From Eukaryota sp. TZLM1-RC (lineage: Eukaryota > Metamonada: BaSk clade), in contig JAUPSS010000005.1 in NCBI GenBank assembly GCA_040285825.1, forward strand, positions 62,001 to 126,000: a stretch of DNA of 64,000 nt, read 5' to 3'. Of this stretch, positions 37,961 through 47,804 are shown piece by piece (the first letter of the stretch is position 1; each line of letters opens with the position of its first letter). The position numbers and the translations under genes are program-made. The notes under the pieces were generated by a model. The model saw only the letters and a program-made list of their open reading frames with translations, was not told the DNA's origin and ran no database searches.

Positions 37961-38976
37961 TCCTGTTTGTAAATTATGCAGAAAAACAGAGTAGATTTAA
38001 CTAAATCAGCAGCAAGGGTCATTTTTGGATATTGGGAAAATTTTATGCCAGTGTCTTCAATGTATTTTTCTTTTTCTTTGAATATTTTTGCAGTTACCTT
38101 GTGTTGTGTCAAGGATGTACTTTGAATTTTCTGAACAAAGTTTGGTGTTTGTTTCGTATCTATTTTCCAAATAGTGTTTCATGCAGAAACAAATGAGCAG
38201 TTTTGTCCTTACATTGATCAGCCAACTTTTGACCAAGAACGTCTTTATCTTAGGCAAAGAACAAGTCCAACACAGATCTGCCTTACACAAAGTTGGTTTC
38301 AAACACATAAAAGGAACTTCTGCTTCCAATTCAATAATTGGAACCGAAAATGTATTTGTTTGGGTAAATAGGGGTTTGAGAACTTCAAATTTATTCAAAG
38401 ACCTCAATTCTTCACAGAAGAGTTCCAATTTGGTCGTGGATATTTTTCATAACGTTATGTGTTTTAAGTCATAAATTTAATACTTTTGAGATGATTTAAG
38501 CATAAATTTCGAGTGCAAGGGGCCTGTAGCCTTATATGATGTGAATACTCAATAATAGCATCCTTGTTTCATTCTGATGACTTGAATCAGTAAATATAAT
38601 TATATCAATAGAAAAATAGAAAGAGAATTTGACATAGACTGATTAGTTAGCTCGAATCGACTGACATTCGAGTCGATTCTGTGCCTAATAGTCTAATTTT
38701 GGGACCCAGTTCCTTTAAAGAAAACCAATAACCAGTGTTGAGAGAAATTTCAATTATTGATAATTTGTATTTATTAACAGTTGACGTGTAGTTGAGTTCC
38801 TACTTGTCTTGTGAAAACATTAAGGTGATAACTACAGCTACGTGCTTTGGATCAAAGAAGGAATCAGATTGATGAAAAGTTTAATAAGATAAATGAAATG
38901 AAGTTAGTAAAGGCATTTAATACAAAAATTTATTTGTTTTTAAAACTGGAATAATTATTGAGATAAAAAAACCCAT
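37961..38976. other. intergenic region with one doubtful ORF and a hairpin
   Basis: A minus-strand frame (38057-38428, 123 residues) begins MELFCEELRSLNKFEVLK and has a cluster of cysteines (MCLKPTLCKADLCWTC). It has no recognised family and may be decayed element sequence. Bases 38654-38662 (gaatcgact) and 38671-38679 (agtcgattc) form a perfect 9-bp inverted repeat with an 8-base loop. The rest is AT-rich and unremarkable. Confidence 0.35.
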
Positions 38977-39249
38977 CTAGAATTCAATATCCTCCAAACA
39001 AGCGTCCCTATTACTGAACCTACTCACAGCATTACGTTCATATTCTACACCGATAGCTAAAAGTGCCTTTGAAATCATTGTTGGAATAGACTTGAAAATG
39101 CAAAAAACAATTCTATTTAACCAGGAAGTGGAGATCATTGTTTTACCAGACCTATTCAGTAACACTTTTTTAAAATTTTCAAAATAGTGCAACCCTGAAG
39201 GTCCAATATTGCCAAAAAGAGAAATTGCAAACGGCACAAACTGACACAA
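38977..39249 (-). mobile_element. RLE retroelement C-terminal scrap
   Basis: A 90-residue frame: CQFVPFAISLFGNIGPSGLH, then FKKVLLNRSGKTM, WLNRIVFCIFKSIP, and the terminal DACLEDIEF. It is the cleanest copy of the element's C-terminal domain, but the rest of the protein is gone. It lies in the 3' flank of the FBF1-like gene, in the same orientation. Confidence 0.7.
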
Positions 39250-39364
39250 AATACAAAAATTAAGAAATTAATTTTACAAAAAGATAATAACTAAAATTAC
39301 AGAAATAAAAACCATTTAAAACACTTGGACAGCCAAAAAAACCATTTAAAACCATTTAAAATCA

Positions 39365-41110
39365 CTATTTAATAAAAGAATCTGTGGAAAACGGGTGTAA
39401 GGTAGTCAGATCAGCAGAAATGCTTTGACTTCTACGGACGTCTTGATTTTGAGCTGATTTTGATCCACTTGAGAATCTACCGGAACTTCTAGAACTTTCT
39501 GATAGGCTTTGCAAATAGCTTCGTTGCTTACTAATTGCAGCAGAATCCTGATTCATTTGACTTAAAGCTTCCTTTTTTAATTGCTCAAGCTTGGAAACAT
39601 TTAGACCAAATGACTTCTTTTTAAAAGAACTCTGTCCAAAATGAGCTTCATCGGATCGTGGTCGTCGAGTTTCTGAGTTGATCACATCATAGTCTTCCAT
39701 AGTCTTGGTTAATTTTGACCGTTGCTGTTCCAAAACATCCATTTCAGACTTCAATTCTCTTCTTAACTGATTTATTTTCTTTTCTTCTTCAATCAATTCA
39801 GCTCTCTTGTTTTCTAATTCACTTTCTTTATCTTCTTGCAACTTTCTGCTTTCCCGAAGTTCATTTACCAATTGCTCACAGTGACCGTAATCCCTTCCAA
39901 GTCTGTCCTGTTCTTCTTTGACTTCTTCTGACTTCTGTTTGACTTGTAGAGAAATTTCTGTCATCCTTTTGATATCTTCATCTAAAGTTTGTCTTTCATT
40001 CGCAATTTCAGCTCTAGTTTTGGCTAATTGTTCTCTTTCCGAGTTTATTGTGGACCTTAATGCATCAAGTTCCGCCCTTTCCTTAATCAAATTTGATTGA
40101 CTCTCAGAATAATCATTGATCAGTTGCCGATATTCATGTTCTCGTCTGTTTGAAACCTCAATTGCTTGTAACAATTCCTTTCTAGTTTTTTGCATTTCAG
40201 ATCTTTCTGATTGAAGAACATTGACTGAGTCACGTGAAGTCAACTCAATTCTGTCCAATCGCTCAAAAATCATACTTGATTGGTCTTCTGATAGCTTCCT
40301 ACACTCATTTAACTCTGCAATTAAGTTTTCACTCAATTTATTACTATTTTCAAGCAATAAATTCAATGAATTTCGTTCCCTTAATAAAGAATTTCGATCC
40401 AAAACCAATTCTCGTTGTTTTGAATCTAAGTCATTTTCCTTGATTGACAAAAGCCGTTGCTTTTCTGTAATTTGGGTGGACTGAGCTTCATCAACTTTAA
40501 AAGAGAAGGTCGCTTGAAGCCTTTGGATTTCCTTGACGGCCGAAGAAATGGTGGTGCAAAGAGAAGAGAGCTCCTCAACCAAGTTGGGGGGTAGAGAGGG
40601 GTTTGGTGTAGGGGGTCGAAGTTCTTCTATTCGTGGAATTTCCTTGGTCCTTTTATTACCAGAGATTTGTTTTGAATCAGAATGCCTGCGGCTTTCCCTA
40701 TCAGACTCTCCATCAAAAATTTCATTGGTCTTGGGATTTGCTTGTTTGGATGGCTTTGGTTGATGGACTTGAAGAGAGGGTTTGTGATCAGGAAGCTTCT
40801 TTTCTATAGGTTTGTCTAGAGAAAACGTAGATTTTGGGGTTGTGCGTTTAGACCCAAGGTCTGAGGAAATATGGTTGGGTTTATCAGCTGAAGATGTAGG
40901 TTCATTAAATAAAGAAAGAGATGGTGAAGAAGAAAGGGAGGCAACATCTTCCCCTTCAGACTCCGTATCGGCTCCAAGCCAATCAGAGGTGTTCTTCTTT
41001 GTGGATTCAGGAGAAAAATTAGGTTCAGGTGATGGTGTAGAATTAAGACGGCTGGCAAATAAAGAGGAGCCCCGGGAACGTCTGCTGCCAATCTCCTGAA
41101 AAAGGGACAT
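39365..41110 (-). CDS. coiled-coil protein, possibly FBF1 (ciliary transition-fibre protein)
   Basis: 581 residues. The first 180 are disordered, rich in serine, proline and lysine, with one TSDWLGADTESEGED motif (about 41-55) that recalls the WLG motifs of FBF1. From about residue 180 to 460 the protein is an almost unbroken coiled coil (for example RELVLDRNSLLRERNSLNLL and KRAELIEEEKKINQLRREL). The tail is serine-rich (SSRSSGRFSSGSKSAQ). FBF1 anchors basal bodies via transition fibres, which fits a flagellate with CFAP61. However, the coiled coil itself has little diagnostic value, so another centrosomal protein is possible. It starts at the only reasonable ATG (41110). Confidence 0.5.
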   Translation of the reverse strand: MSLFQEIGSRRSRGSSLFASRLNSTPSPEPNFSPESTKKNTSDWLGADTESEGEDVASLSSSPSLSLFNEPTSSADKPNHISSDLGSKRTTPKSTFSLDKPIEKKLPDHKPSLQVHQPKPSKQANPKTNEIFDGESDRESRRHSDSKQISGNKRTKEIPRIEELRPPTPNPSLPPNLVEELSSLCTTISSAVKEIQRLQATFSFKVDEAQSTQITEKQRLLSIKENDLDSKQRELVLDRNSLLRERNSLNLLLENSNKLSENLIAELNECRKLSEDQSSMIFERLDRIELTSRDSVNVLQSERSEMQKTRKELLQAIEVSNRREHEYRQLINDYSESQSNLIKERAELDALRSTINSEREQLAKTRAEIANERQTLDEDIKRMTEISLQVKQKSEEVKEEQDRLGRDYGHCEQLVNELRESRKLQEDKESELENKRAELIEEEKKINQLRRELKSEMDVLEQQRSKLTKTMEDYDVINSETRRPRSDEAHFGQSSFKKKSFGLNVSKLEQLKKEALSQMNQDSAAISKQRSYLQSLSESSRSSGRFSSGSKSAQNQDVRRSQSISADLTTLHPFSTDSFIK

Positions 41111-41445
41111 TGTGTTGTTACCAAATTAGGGGTATTGTCTTGAGAGCAAATTTATATTTGGTATCCAGCATTGCGATTTTGGCGCCACATTTGGCATGTG
41201 CTTGCATTGTTTCTACAGAGATCTTCTAGACTGAATGATTGCTCGTTACTCCTTTCATTTCTTCTGAACCATTTATTTCAATCATTTCCCCATTTTGTTT
41301 TCACTATTTTGTTCCTTCAATTTTAACTATAGTTTTGTGCTGTTTGAAATCGCTTGTTGCCGGGAATTTTTTTGATAATTCATTGAAAAAAACTGTAATA
41401 AAATTAGGCAGAATAGTCAAAAATTTATAATAATCCTCTAAACAC
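41111..41445. other. intergenic between DDX3 3' end and FBF1-like 5' end
   Basis: About 335 bases, co-oriented genes on both sides. No shared box or element was recognised. The first 50 bases before the FBF1-like ATG are AT-rich with ATAAATTTGC. Confidence 0.4.
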
Positions 41446-43080
41446 TTAATAATCAAAGCTACCAGACCACCTGCCCCTATTTGGCTGTTGTCTTCCTCCC
41501 CCTCTTCTAAAGTCCTTACTTCCGTACCTAGAACCACCTCTTCTAGAACCACCAGACCTGAAAGATTGGCGAGACATTTCAATCAGCCAACTAGGGACAA
41601 TCTGCCCAGAGTCTTCCAAAATTTCCTTTAACTTTTGGAAAATTCCAGCATCACTTTCATTCAAAAAGGTAGTAGCAAGTCCTGTATTACCAGCTCTTCC
41701 AGTTCTACCAATTCTGTGCACGTAATCATCAATGTTGTTAATACCTCCATAATTGATGACGTGAACAACGTCTGAAATATCCAAACCTCTGGAAGCAACG
41801 TCTGTAGCAACCAAAACAGGAGTTTCACCTTTTCTAAAAAGAGCCAATGCTTCTTCGCGTTCTCTCTGGTCCCTATCGCCATGAATAGAAGTGGCAGGGT
41901 ACCCATTTTCATTTAAGAATATTTCTAGATGATCAGCATCTCTCTTAGTTTCTACAAAAACCAAAGTTCTGCCAGGTACATCAGCTAAGAGATTCATCAA
42001 CATGTGTTTCTTTTCTCTATCTGGAACAAGTTCGAGACGTTGAGTAATGTTATCAGTAGTTGATCCAACTCGGCCAATTGCCAAAAAGACATAAGAATCC
42101 AAAAAATCCTGAGCTAAGCGTTGAATTTGCTCAGGAAACGTGGCGGAAAACATCATAGTTAATCTATTAAACTTATCTGGCATCTTGTAACCATCCACGA
42201 TTTCCCTGATTTGAGGTTCGAATCCCATATCAAGCATCCTGTCAGCCTCATCCAAAACAAAGTATTGAACATTAGCAAGAGACACTCTGTAACGATGACA
42301 GTAATCAATAAGTCTACCAGGGGTGGCAACAAGAATATCACATCCAAACTTTAATTCTCGTAATTGAGGGCCTTGAGGAGCACCACCGTAAACAACTACA
42401 GACCGAAGACCAGTCTTAAAAGCAAACTTCTTGCACTCAACATGAATCTGACTTGCTAGCTCACGTGTGGGCGCCAACACGAGGACAGAAGGGGAGGCGG
42501 AAGATGAACTTGAGGGAGGAGGGGGAGGGGAGGAGAGGAGGTCAGCAATGCAAGGGATGAGAAAGGCGGCTGTTTTACCAGAACCTGTCTGGGCACAAGC
42601 CATCAAGTCTCTCTTTTCTAAAGCTACTGGAATTGAGTGCTTTTGCACAGGTGTTGGCTTGCGGAATCCAGCTCTTTCCACGTTCCATTTTAGCTGGTGT
42701 GGGAGGTCAATTTCGGTGAAGAGGGTTATTGGGGCAGGGGCTGGAGGATTGGCTGAGGTCTCAACGGGTATATCATCATAGCGGTCAAAGTTAATACCAG
42801 TGTTAACGCTGTCACCAAAGATTTCCTGTTCAGACTCATGGAATGTACGGAAACTTGTATGAGAGCGAGAACGGGGTAGATGACGACGGTGGTTATCTCT
42901 ATGATGACCACGATATTCGGGAGGGGGACTGGGTTCAACAAGAGCACTAAAACGGTCTTCGCTAGAAGATTTTGGTGTGGAAGTTCTGGGAGGAGCTGAC
43001 CGAGATGGTGCGGGTGGAGCGGTGGGTTGCTGTTGTTCAGCAGCCATTTGAGCACGTTTTGCGGGCGGAATATAACTCAT
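41446..43080 (-). CDS. DED1: DEAD-box RNA helicase DDX3/Ded1
   Basis: 544 residues. Ded1/DDX3 unwinds mRNA leaders during translation initiation in the cytoplasm. All helicase motifs are intact: Q motif FRKPTPVQKHSIP, motif I AQTGSGKTAAF, Ia PTRELASQI, Ib TPGRLIDY, II DEADRMLDMGFEPQIREIV, III SATFP, IV LVFVETKRDADHL, V ATDVASRGLD, and VI HRIGRTGRAG. The N-terminus begins SYIPPAKRAQ, and the C-terminus, after GIFQKLKEILEDSGQIVPSWL, ends in an RGG-rich tail with WSGSFDY. These two termini are typical of the Ded1/DDX3 subfamily. It is a little shorter than yeast Ded1 (604). The ATG at 43080 lies five bases after the shared box, copy D. Confidence 0.95.
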   Translation of the reverse strand: MSYIPPAKRAQMAAEQQQPTAPPAPSRSAPPRTSTPKSSSEDRFSALVEPSPPPEYRGHHRDNHRRHLPRSRSHTSFRTFHESEQEIFGDSVNTGINFDRYDDIPVETSANPPAPAPITLFTEIDLPHQLKWNVERAGFRKPTPVQKHSIPVALEKRDLMACAQTGSGKTAAFLIPCIADLLSSPPPPPSSSSSASPSVLVLAPTRELASQIHVECKKFAFKTGLRSVVVYGGAPQGPQLRELKFGCDILVATPGRLIDYCHRYRVSLANVQYFVLDEADRMLDMGFEPQIREIVDGYKMPDKFNRLTMMFSATFPEQIQRLAQDFLDSYVFLAIGRVGSTTDNITQRLELVPDREKKHMLMNLLADVPGRTLVFVETKRDADHLEIFLNENGYPATSIHGDRDQREREEALALFRKGETPVLVATDVASRGLDISDVVHVINYGGINNIDDYVHRIGRTGRAGNTGLATTFLNESDAGIFQKLKEILEDSGQIVPSWLIEMSRQSFRSGGSRRGGSRYGSKDFRRGGGRQQPNRGRWSGSFDY

Positions 43081-43114
43081 TCTTGCAGATATTGTTTATG
43101 ACAATGGAATGGGA
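43081..43114 (-). promoter_or_regulatory. shared upstream box, copy D (before DDX3)
   Basis: Minus strand: ATTCCATTGTCATAAACA, ATATCTGCAAGA, then ATG. It is the most diverged core (TTATAGACA has become TCATAAACA), and the distal CCCTCTACAT element is not present. The last 12 bases before the ATG differ from copy C at one position. Confidence 0.55.
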
Positions 43115-43156
43115 AGATGATAAAGTAATCAATAATACAACATTTCAAGACCACTG

Positions 43157-43430
43157 CATCTGAGTCATTCTCAACCATTTGAATTTCTTGTCTTGATTCA
43201 TCAACTCTTCTTTGCTTTCTCTTGGATCACACTATGAGAGAGTTGCATCTAGTGTTTTTGTTCTGGGAGAGATGGATTTTTTAGATGTTGATTTATAGGT
43301 TTTGAATAAAATTAAAATTTTGGTAAAAAAAGATTCATCAACCGAGTATTTCTTTTGCTGTTCAGTTTCATGTTCAGGATCCGGGCTAATTCTTGATCCG
43401 TTTTTTGATCCGTATTCCTCTTTTCCCATT
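43157..43430 (-). mobile_element. Fanzor1 fragment, interrupted by a SINE-like insertion
   Basis: Two parts, 43157-43205 and 43332-43430, match about 10527-10640 of the long Fanzor1 copy in the same orientation. The shared words include CATCTGAGT, TCTCAACCATTTG, CTTGTCTTGATTCATCA and CTGTTCAGTTTCATGTTCAG. They encode the region just after RuvC-I (NGSRIS, HETEQQ). The two parts are separated by a 126-bp insertion. Confidence 0.75.
43206..43331. repeat. SINE-like insertion with 11-bp target duplication
   Basis: 126 bases flanked by GATTCATCAAC at 43195-43205 and 43332-43342. The uninterrupted site is seen in the long Fanzor1 copy at about 10560-10575. The insertion starts TCTTCTTTGCTTTCTC and ends GGTAAAAAAA, an A-run next to the second duplication, as left by retroposition. 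A diverged relative is at 26540-26655. Confidence 0.75.
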
Positions 43431-44116
43431 AGTCATTGTGCTAGACTGAGGCCTTCAATTGCAGAAACTACTTAAACAAATGCAAAAGTTAATATAGAAT
43501 TGAGGCATGCTCAATACCTTGAAAAATTTATTTATCTATATTTTGGGAAAATCGAAGAAGAAGTAATGGTACAAAAAGCAAAATCCTTTTTTCGTTGGAG
43601 ATTACGACAAGTCAAAAATCTAAACTATTAATTTTAAACAATACTCATTTCAAAATTTATAACTTATTACAAGATGAAAATGGAATTCAACCAATTTTTC
43701 CATAATCTGTTGTTGTTAAAAATTAAAAAGATTAGAAAGATGAGGAAAATGCTGTTGAAAATACGAATTTTGACGGAAAATGACATTATGACATTTTGTC
43801 AAAACCTTTTGCCCATTTATTTTCAGCAAAATTTTTCAGTCCAAAATCACCCCAGATTCCCTTAGTTGGGACATAATTTGCATTAAACACAAACAGGTTC
43901 CGTGTTTGGATCAGAAGGCACCTTGGCAATAAGTTTCTAAACGAAGTGATAAGACATGAGGCAGAATGAATGTTGATCAGTTACAGACGCGGTAAGGAAT
44001 ATTCTTGTACAGTAGACACTTAGTCTATTACATTCATTATCATAGATCACTAGTGATGGCCTTTATAAGGGCCAGTGAAACTCAATAAATTATCTATCTC
44101 AATACTGTCACTTTAC
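43431..44116. other. flank of the gypsy element; possible 5' LTR remnant
   Basis: 43500-43860 has scattered short open frames on the plus strand without a named motif. 43980-44110 (acagtagacacttagtc, then cctttataagggccagtg and ctcaataaa) has a TATA-like and a polyadenylation-like motif, as an LTR would. No matching 3' LTR was found, so the boundary is unknown. Confidence 0.35.
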
Positions 44117-45870
44117 ATGTCTAACCTTACAGCATCATTAATTAATGGCTCAGTCGGCCAAAACATTAACAGCAATCCTCCTCACCAGGAGAGTCCTCCT
44201 ACAAAGAAGAGTTATCTTTCCGTCAGGAAGAGTAGTCCTCCCCCTGGGAAGAGAAGCACTTCACCCGCAAAGAACGCTCCTCCTGCGGAGAGTAACATAG
44301 GCAACCACACCTATGACCCACACAACATTCTCCCTAATGAGATGAAGTTACCTCTTGGTGCGGGAAACCACCAGCTGCCTTCTAAAGTGACGGAAAGAAA
44401 TGAAGAGGATACCTCTAACACGTTCACCGGCCTCTGCGTTCTTGAATAAATTATTCAAAGCCCAACAGAGAGTTCCAGATAATGATCCTCTGTTCGCTAA
44501 CTGCCTCATCGACGCTCAGTCTGGACTAAAACTTTCCAAATCCGGAAAGATACTGGTTCCCTCATCCATGCGCTCTGAGATCCTTCTGCTTGCCCATGGA
44601 TCTATTGAAGCTGGCCACCCTCAATTTGCCGAATGCTGGAAATCTCTTCAACAATCTGATTTTCAGCGGCCTGATATGCGAAATGATTTATTAACCCATG
44701 TTAACGCCTGTATACCCTGCAAAAAGACTGCCCCTGTCCCCAAGACCACTATCTCCTCTACTGGATCTCTACATTCTGTTTGTCGCCCTTTTGAGAGTTT
44801 ACATTGTGATTCTATCGGTTCGCTCTCAGCCGATATTTATGTCTATAAGTATATAGTGCACTTCGTCGATGCTTTTTCTAAATTTTGCATCCTTGTCCCC
44901 ACCAAGGACCTTAAGGCCACTACCATTGTTAATGCCTTGATTTCCTCAGTTTACTCTGTCTTCGGTGCTCCTCGTCGAATCCACTCTGATAACGGCCCTG
45001 AATTTGCCAACAAGATATTCAGTTTGCTATGCCAATTCTTGAACATAGCACATTCACAATCACTTCCTCACTACCATCACTCCAATGGCCTAATCAAGCG
45101 CCAACATCGTTGTTTCCTCCAAGTAATCCGCCGAATGTTACTCGATTTCTCTGACTACCATAACTGGTCAGACTATGTTCCCCTGTGTCAAATGGTTTTG
45201 AATTCGCAGGAAAGAAAGGCTTTGAACACATACCCTTATTGTCTCATTTTTGGATCCGACACCTCTCCCCGTTTATTGCCCAACCAGCTTTTGAATTCAT
45301 TGTCCACACACCCTCTGCCTCCAGACAAACCCGAGTTCATCGATCACCTTCTGACCATAACGAAGAAGCTTCTAGCCTCATGGGAAGCAGTAACTCTATC
45401 CCCTGTTCCACTCCCCTCTGACGTTCCTGTACCTGCATATTGCCCTTAGACCAATGATAGAGTTTTTGTTCTGCGTGAGAAGCCAGACAAACTCCACGGT
45501 CACTTTGTAGGCCCCTATGTCGTCCTCAAAGTTCTCTCCCCTAGCTCTCTCCTGGTTCAGAACCCTGTCTCGGGATCATCTCTCAAAACAGCCACCCACC
45601 TTGTAAAGCCCTGCCTGTCCTCGTTGCCTCCAGAGATACTCGACGCTTATGTAGCTGCCGATTCAGGTGAGCTGATTCTTGACGCTATTATCGATATCAC
45701 TGATGAGTCCGCCACCGTGCTCTGATCCGATGGAACCACTACTGTTCAACATGTTTCCTCTATTCGGAACACTGCCGCGTACTCTAGGTACATCAAGCTT
45801 TCCGCCGATCCTCCTAAATCCCGCCGAAAAAGAAAAAGGAGGCAGTGTTAGCTGTGGCTAAACGTGACAT
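44117..45870 (+). pseudogene. Ty3/gypsy retrotransposon, internally deleted (Gag start joined to integrase)
   Basis: An ATG at 44117 opens a Gag-like proline/serine/lysine-rich peptide (KSSPPPGKRSTSPAKNAPPA). Within 330 bases a second frame (44400-45449) begins an integrase, so protease, RT and RNase H are missing. The integrase keeps its HHCC zinc-binding part (HGSIEAGH...CIPCKK) and two catalytic Asp (SLHCDSIGS and RIHSDNGPEF). The third catalytic residue is lost: NGLIKRQHR has Lys where the family has Glu. After a TAG at 45447 the GPY/F module follows (HFVGPYVVLKVLSPSSLLVQ). It ends with a purine tract (aaaaagaaaaaggaggcag) and TGTTAGC, the likely start of a 3' LTR. Confidence 0.8.
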
Positions 45871-46939
45871 TCCCCTTTAGGAAAGTGGATCACATTATCA
45901 TGAGTTTAAATTGTAGTTAATATTTATTTTTTTTATTTCTTATATTCTGTCCATAAACTTCTGTTTTTGTTTATGTTTAGTGCACGAAAAGCAACACGTC
46001 AACGGTAATATAGGAAGTTATATCAGGGAAATGAGGAAACAATAAAAATCAACCAATTTAAGCAAATTTGTGAGTACATTAATGCACAGAAATCTTTAGA
46101 ATGAAAACTTGGAATTTATTTAACCAAATACAATACGGAAAGCAAGATTTTTCCAACACAAGGGAAAACAAAAAGGTAACTTAGAGTCGAAGTTGATTCG
46201 TTAAATTAAACAAAAGTTTGGCAATCCCGCACACGTGTTCATGATTGCTTTCTAGTCATTGGTGATTGGAGTAAAAAATCTGGATTTAAAAGGAAAGGAA
46301 AGTAACCATCTAAAAGTACAAGTATAAAAAAAGTAATGAGACAAGCCAGTTACCTTGTTTACTTAGTCAGTGAGAAATTTACTTCAAAAAGATATCGTAA
46401 CTGTGCGGAAAAGGGTGAAATTGGAGAAAACGTAGAACTTTATTGAAATAAGATGATCCAATTCTTACAGAAAAATTGAACTCAATTAGACAGGCGATTC
46501 ATGTCAAAAAGAAGAATTGAAAGTTGAGAAACAATGTATAGTTTTGAAGTAACTTAAACTATCATCGTTTGTCTCGCGATTCAATGCCTTTGTGGACTCA
46601 TGAACAATCCACCATAGACATCCAAGAGTAACTTAAACTATCAATAACTTGCCAAAATTTGCTGTATCAAAATGTTAAAAGATTTGTTCTGATCTTGAGT
46701 GTGCATGTTCCAAAAATAAATCTTGAATGAATTAGATATTTACATGCAGCTATACGACTATTTAGTGTTCATTGTTATTCAAAAATTGAACACAATTTCT
46801 GTACAATTAATCCCAATAATGGTTACACATGATCATTGATCTATCTTCAATATTAGTCAAGTTTGCAATTATTTCTTCCGCAATTCCATTATCTTCGGCT
46901 GATTAAATTTGTCCAAAAATTCCCAATGGATCTAAACTA
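45871..46939. other. intergenic, no clear feature
   Basis: About 1.07 kb, AT-rich. The repeated phrase GTAACTTAAACTATCA occurs at about 46549 and 46628. The first 50 bases may belong to a 3' LTR. I see no gene or RNA. Confidence 0.4.
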
Positions 46940-47182
46940 TTGTCTCCAGTGTGCTCATTATGTCAATCTAGACCTGCTACGTTGAGTCACATTTTGTGCA
47001 TTTGTCTTAGTTATCAAATCCCCGAAATAGCCAATCAACCTAAATGCTTACATAAATCAATTTCAAATAATTTTGTAAAGCACTTTCTTCTTTTCCTAGA
47101 CCATTATCTGATAACGACTCTGAATTTCCCTCTTACAACAATCCATATTGAGATTTTCCTTTTGGTTGTGACTCAGTTGTGA
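46940..47182 (+). mobile_element. RLE retroelement scrap with zinc knuckle
   Basis: The plus frame starts SPVCSLCQSRPATLSHILCI, with a CX2CX8H arrangement followed by Cys, as in the knuckle of the RLE elements elsewhere in the window. The following hydrophobic sequence is not recognised. It is an isolated, broken piece. Confidence 0.5.
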
Positions 47183-47804
47183 CCTAATTTTTTTCTTATA
47201 ACATAAGATACAAATGAAAAAGAGGGGGAAGGGGGAGGAGTGAAACATCCTTTATTAGTGTATCAACGATGAAGCAGTATTTAGACAGTGAAAGTATACC
47301 GAAAAGTACGAAAAATCAAAAAAACTGAACTGTTATTGTCTTTTTCCTGGTTGAATTATTTCATTAATATTTTGAGATTCATTTTCATTTATATTCATTA
47401 TTTCTTCAACCCCGATACAATTTTTTGTAGTAGTTACTGTGCTCAATCACTCATCTCATTTATTGTTGTTCCGTTGATACTGAGACTATGGTGTCAAAGT
47501 TTTATTCATATAGAGAATAATGCATATTGTGCATTGATGTCGTAGCTTGCCAGGGGAAAAAGCGACGAGTTGTTGTTAAGAGGTGATATACCATGATGGT
47601 GTCTTTTTCCAAATTGTGCACAAAGCAAGAGCAAATTTTGTAAGATAAAATCAGCAACAACAACAGAAAATATCAGTCCATCTTAAACGATGTGGCAGCT
47701 CAATAGTGTCTAGAGTTGTAATGAAGAATGGGTTTCCAATGTAGGTTTGGTAAACGTATTTGGATTTGCACTCACAAAGCAACAACAACATCTCTCTGAC
47801 CTCA
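47183..47804. other. upstream region of the BEACH gene
   Basis: About 620 bases with a purine run (GAGGGGGAAGGGGGAGGAG, 47222-47240). The plus-strand frame 47288-47545 has hydrophobic runs but no motif. There is no shared promoter box before the gene. Confidence 0.4.

Noticed and set aside
39715-41099. Several plus-strand ORFs opposite the FBF1-like gene
   Set aside because: Antisense shadows of a low-complexity coiled coil.
42200-42225. GGTTCGAATCC, resembling a tRNA T-loop (B box)
   Set aside because: It lies within the DDX3 coding sequence (GFEPQ) and no A box or cloverleaf surrounds it.
47760-47804. N-terminal extension of the BEACH protein from a TTG
   Set aside because: No ATG in the extension; the first in-frame ATG is at 47805.
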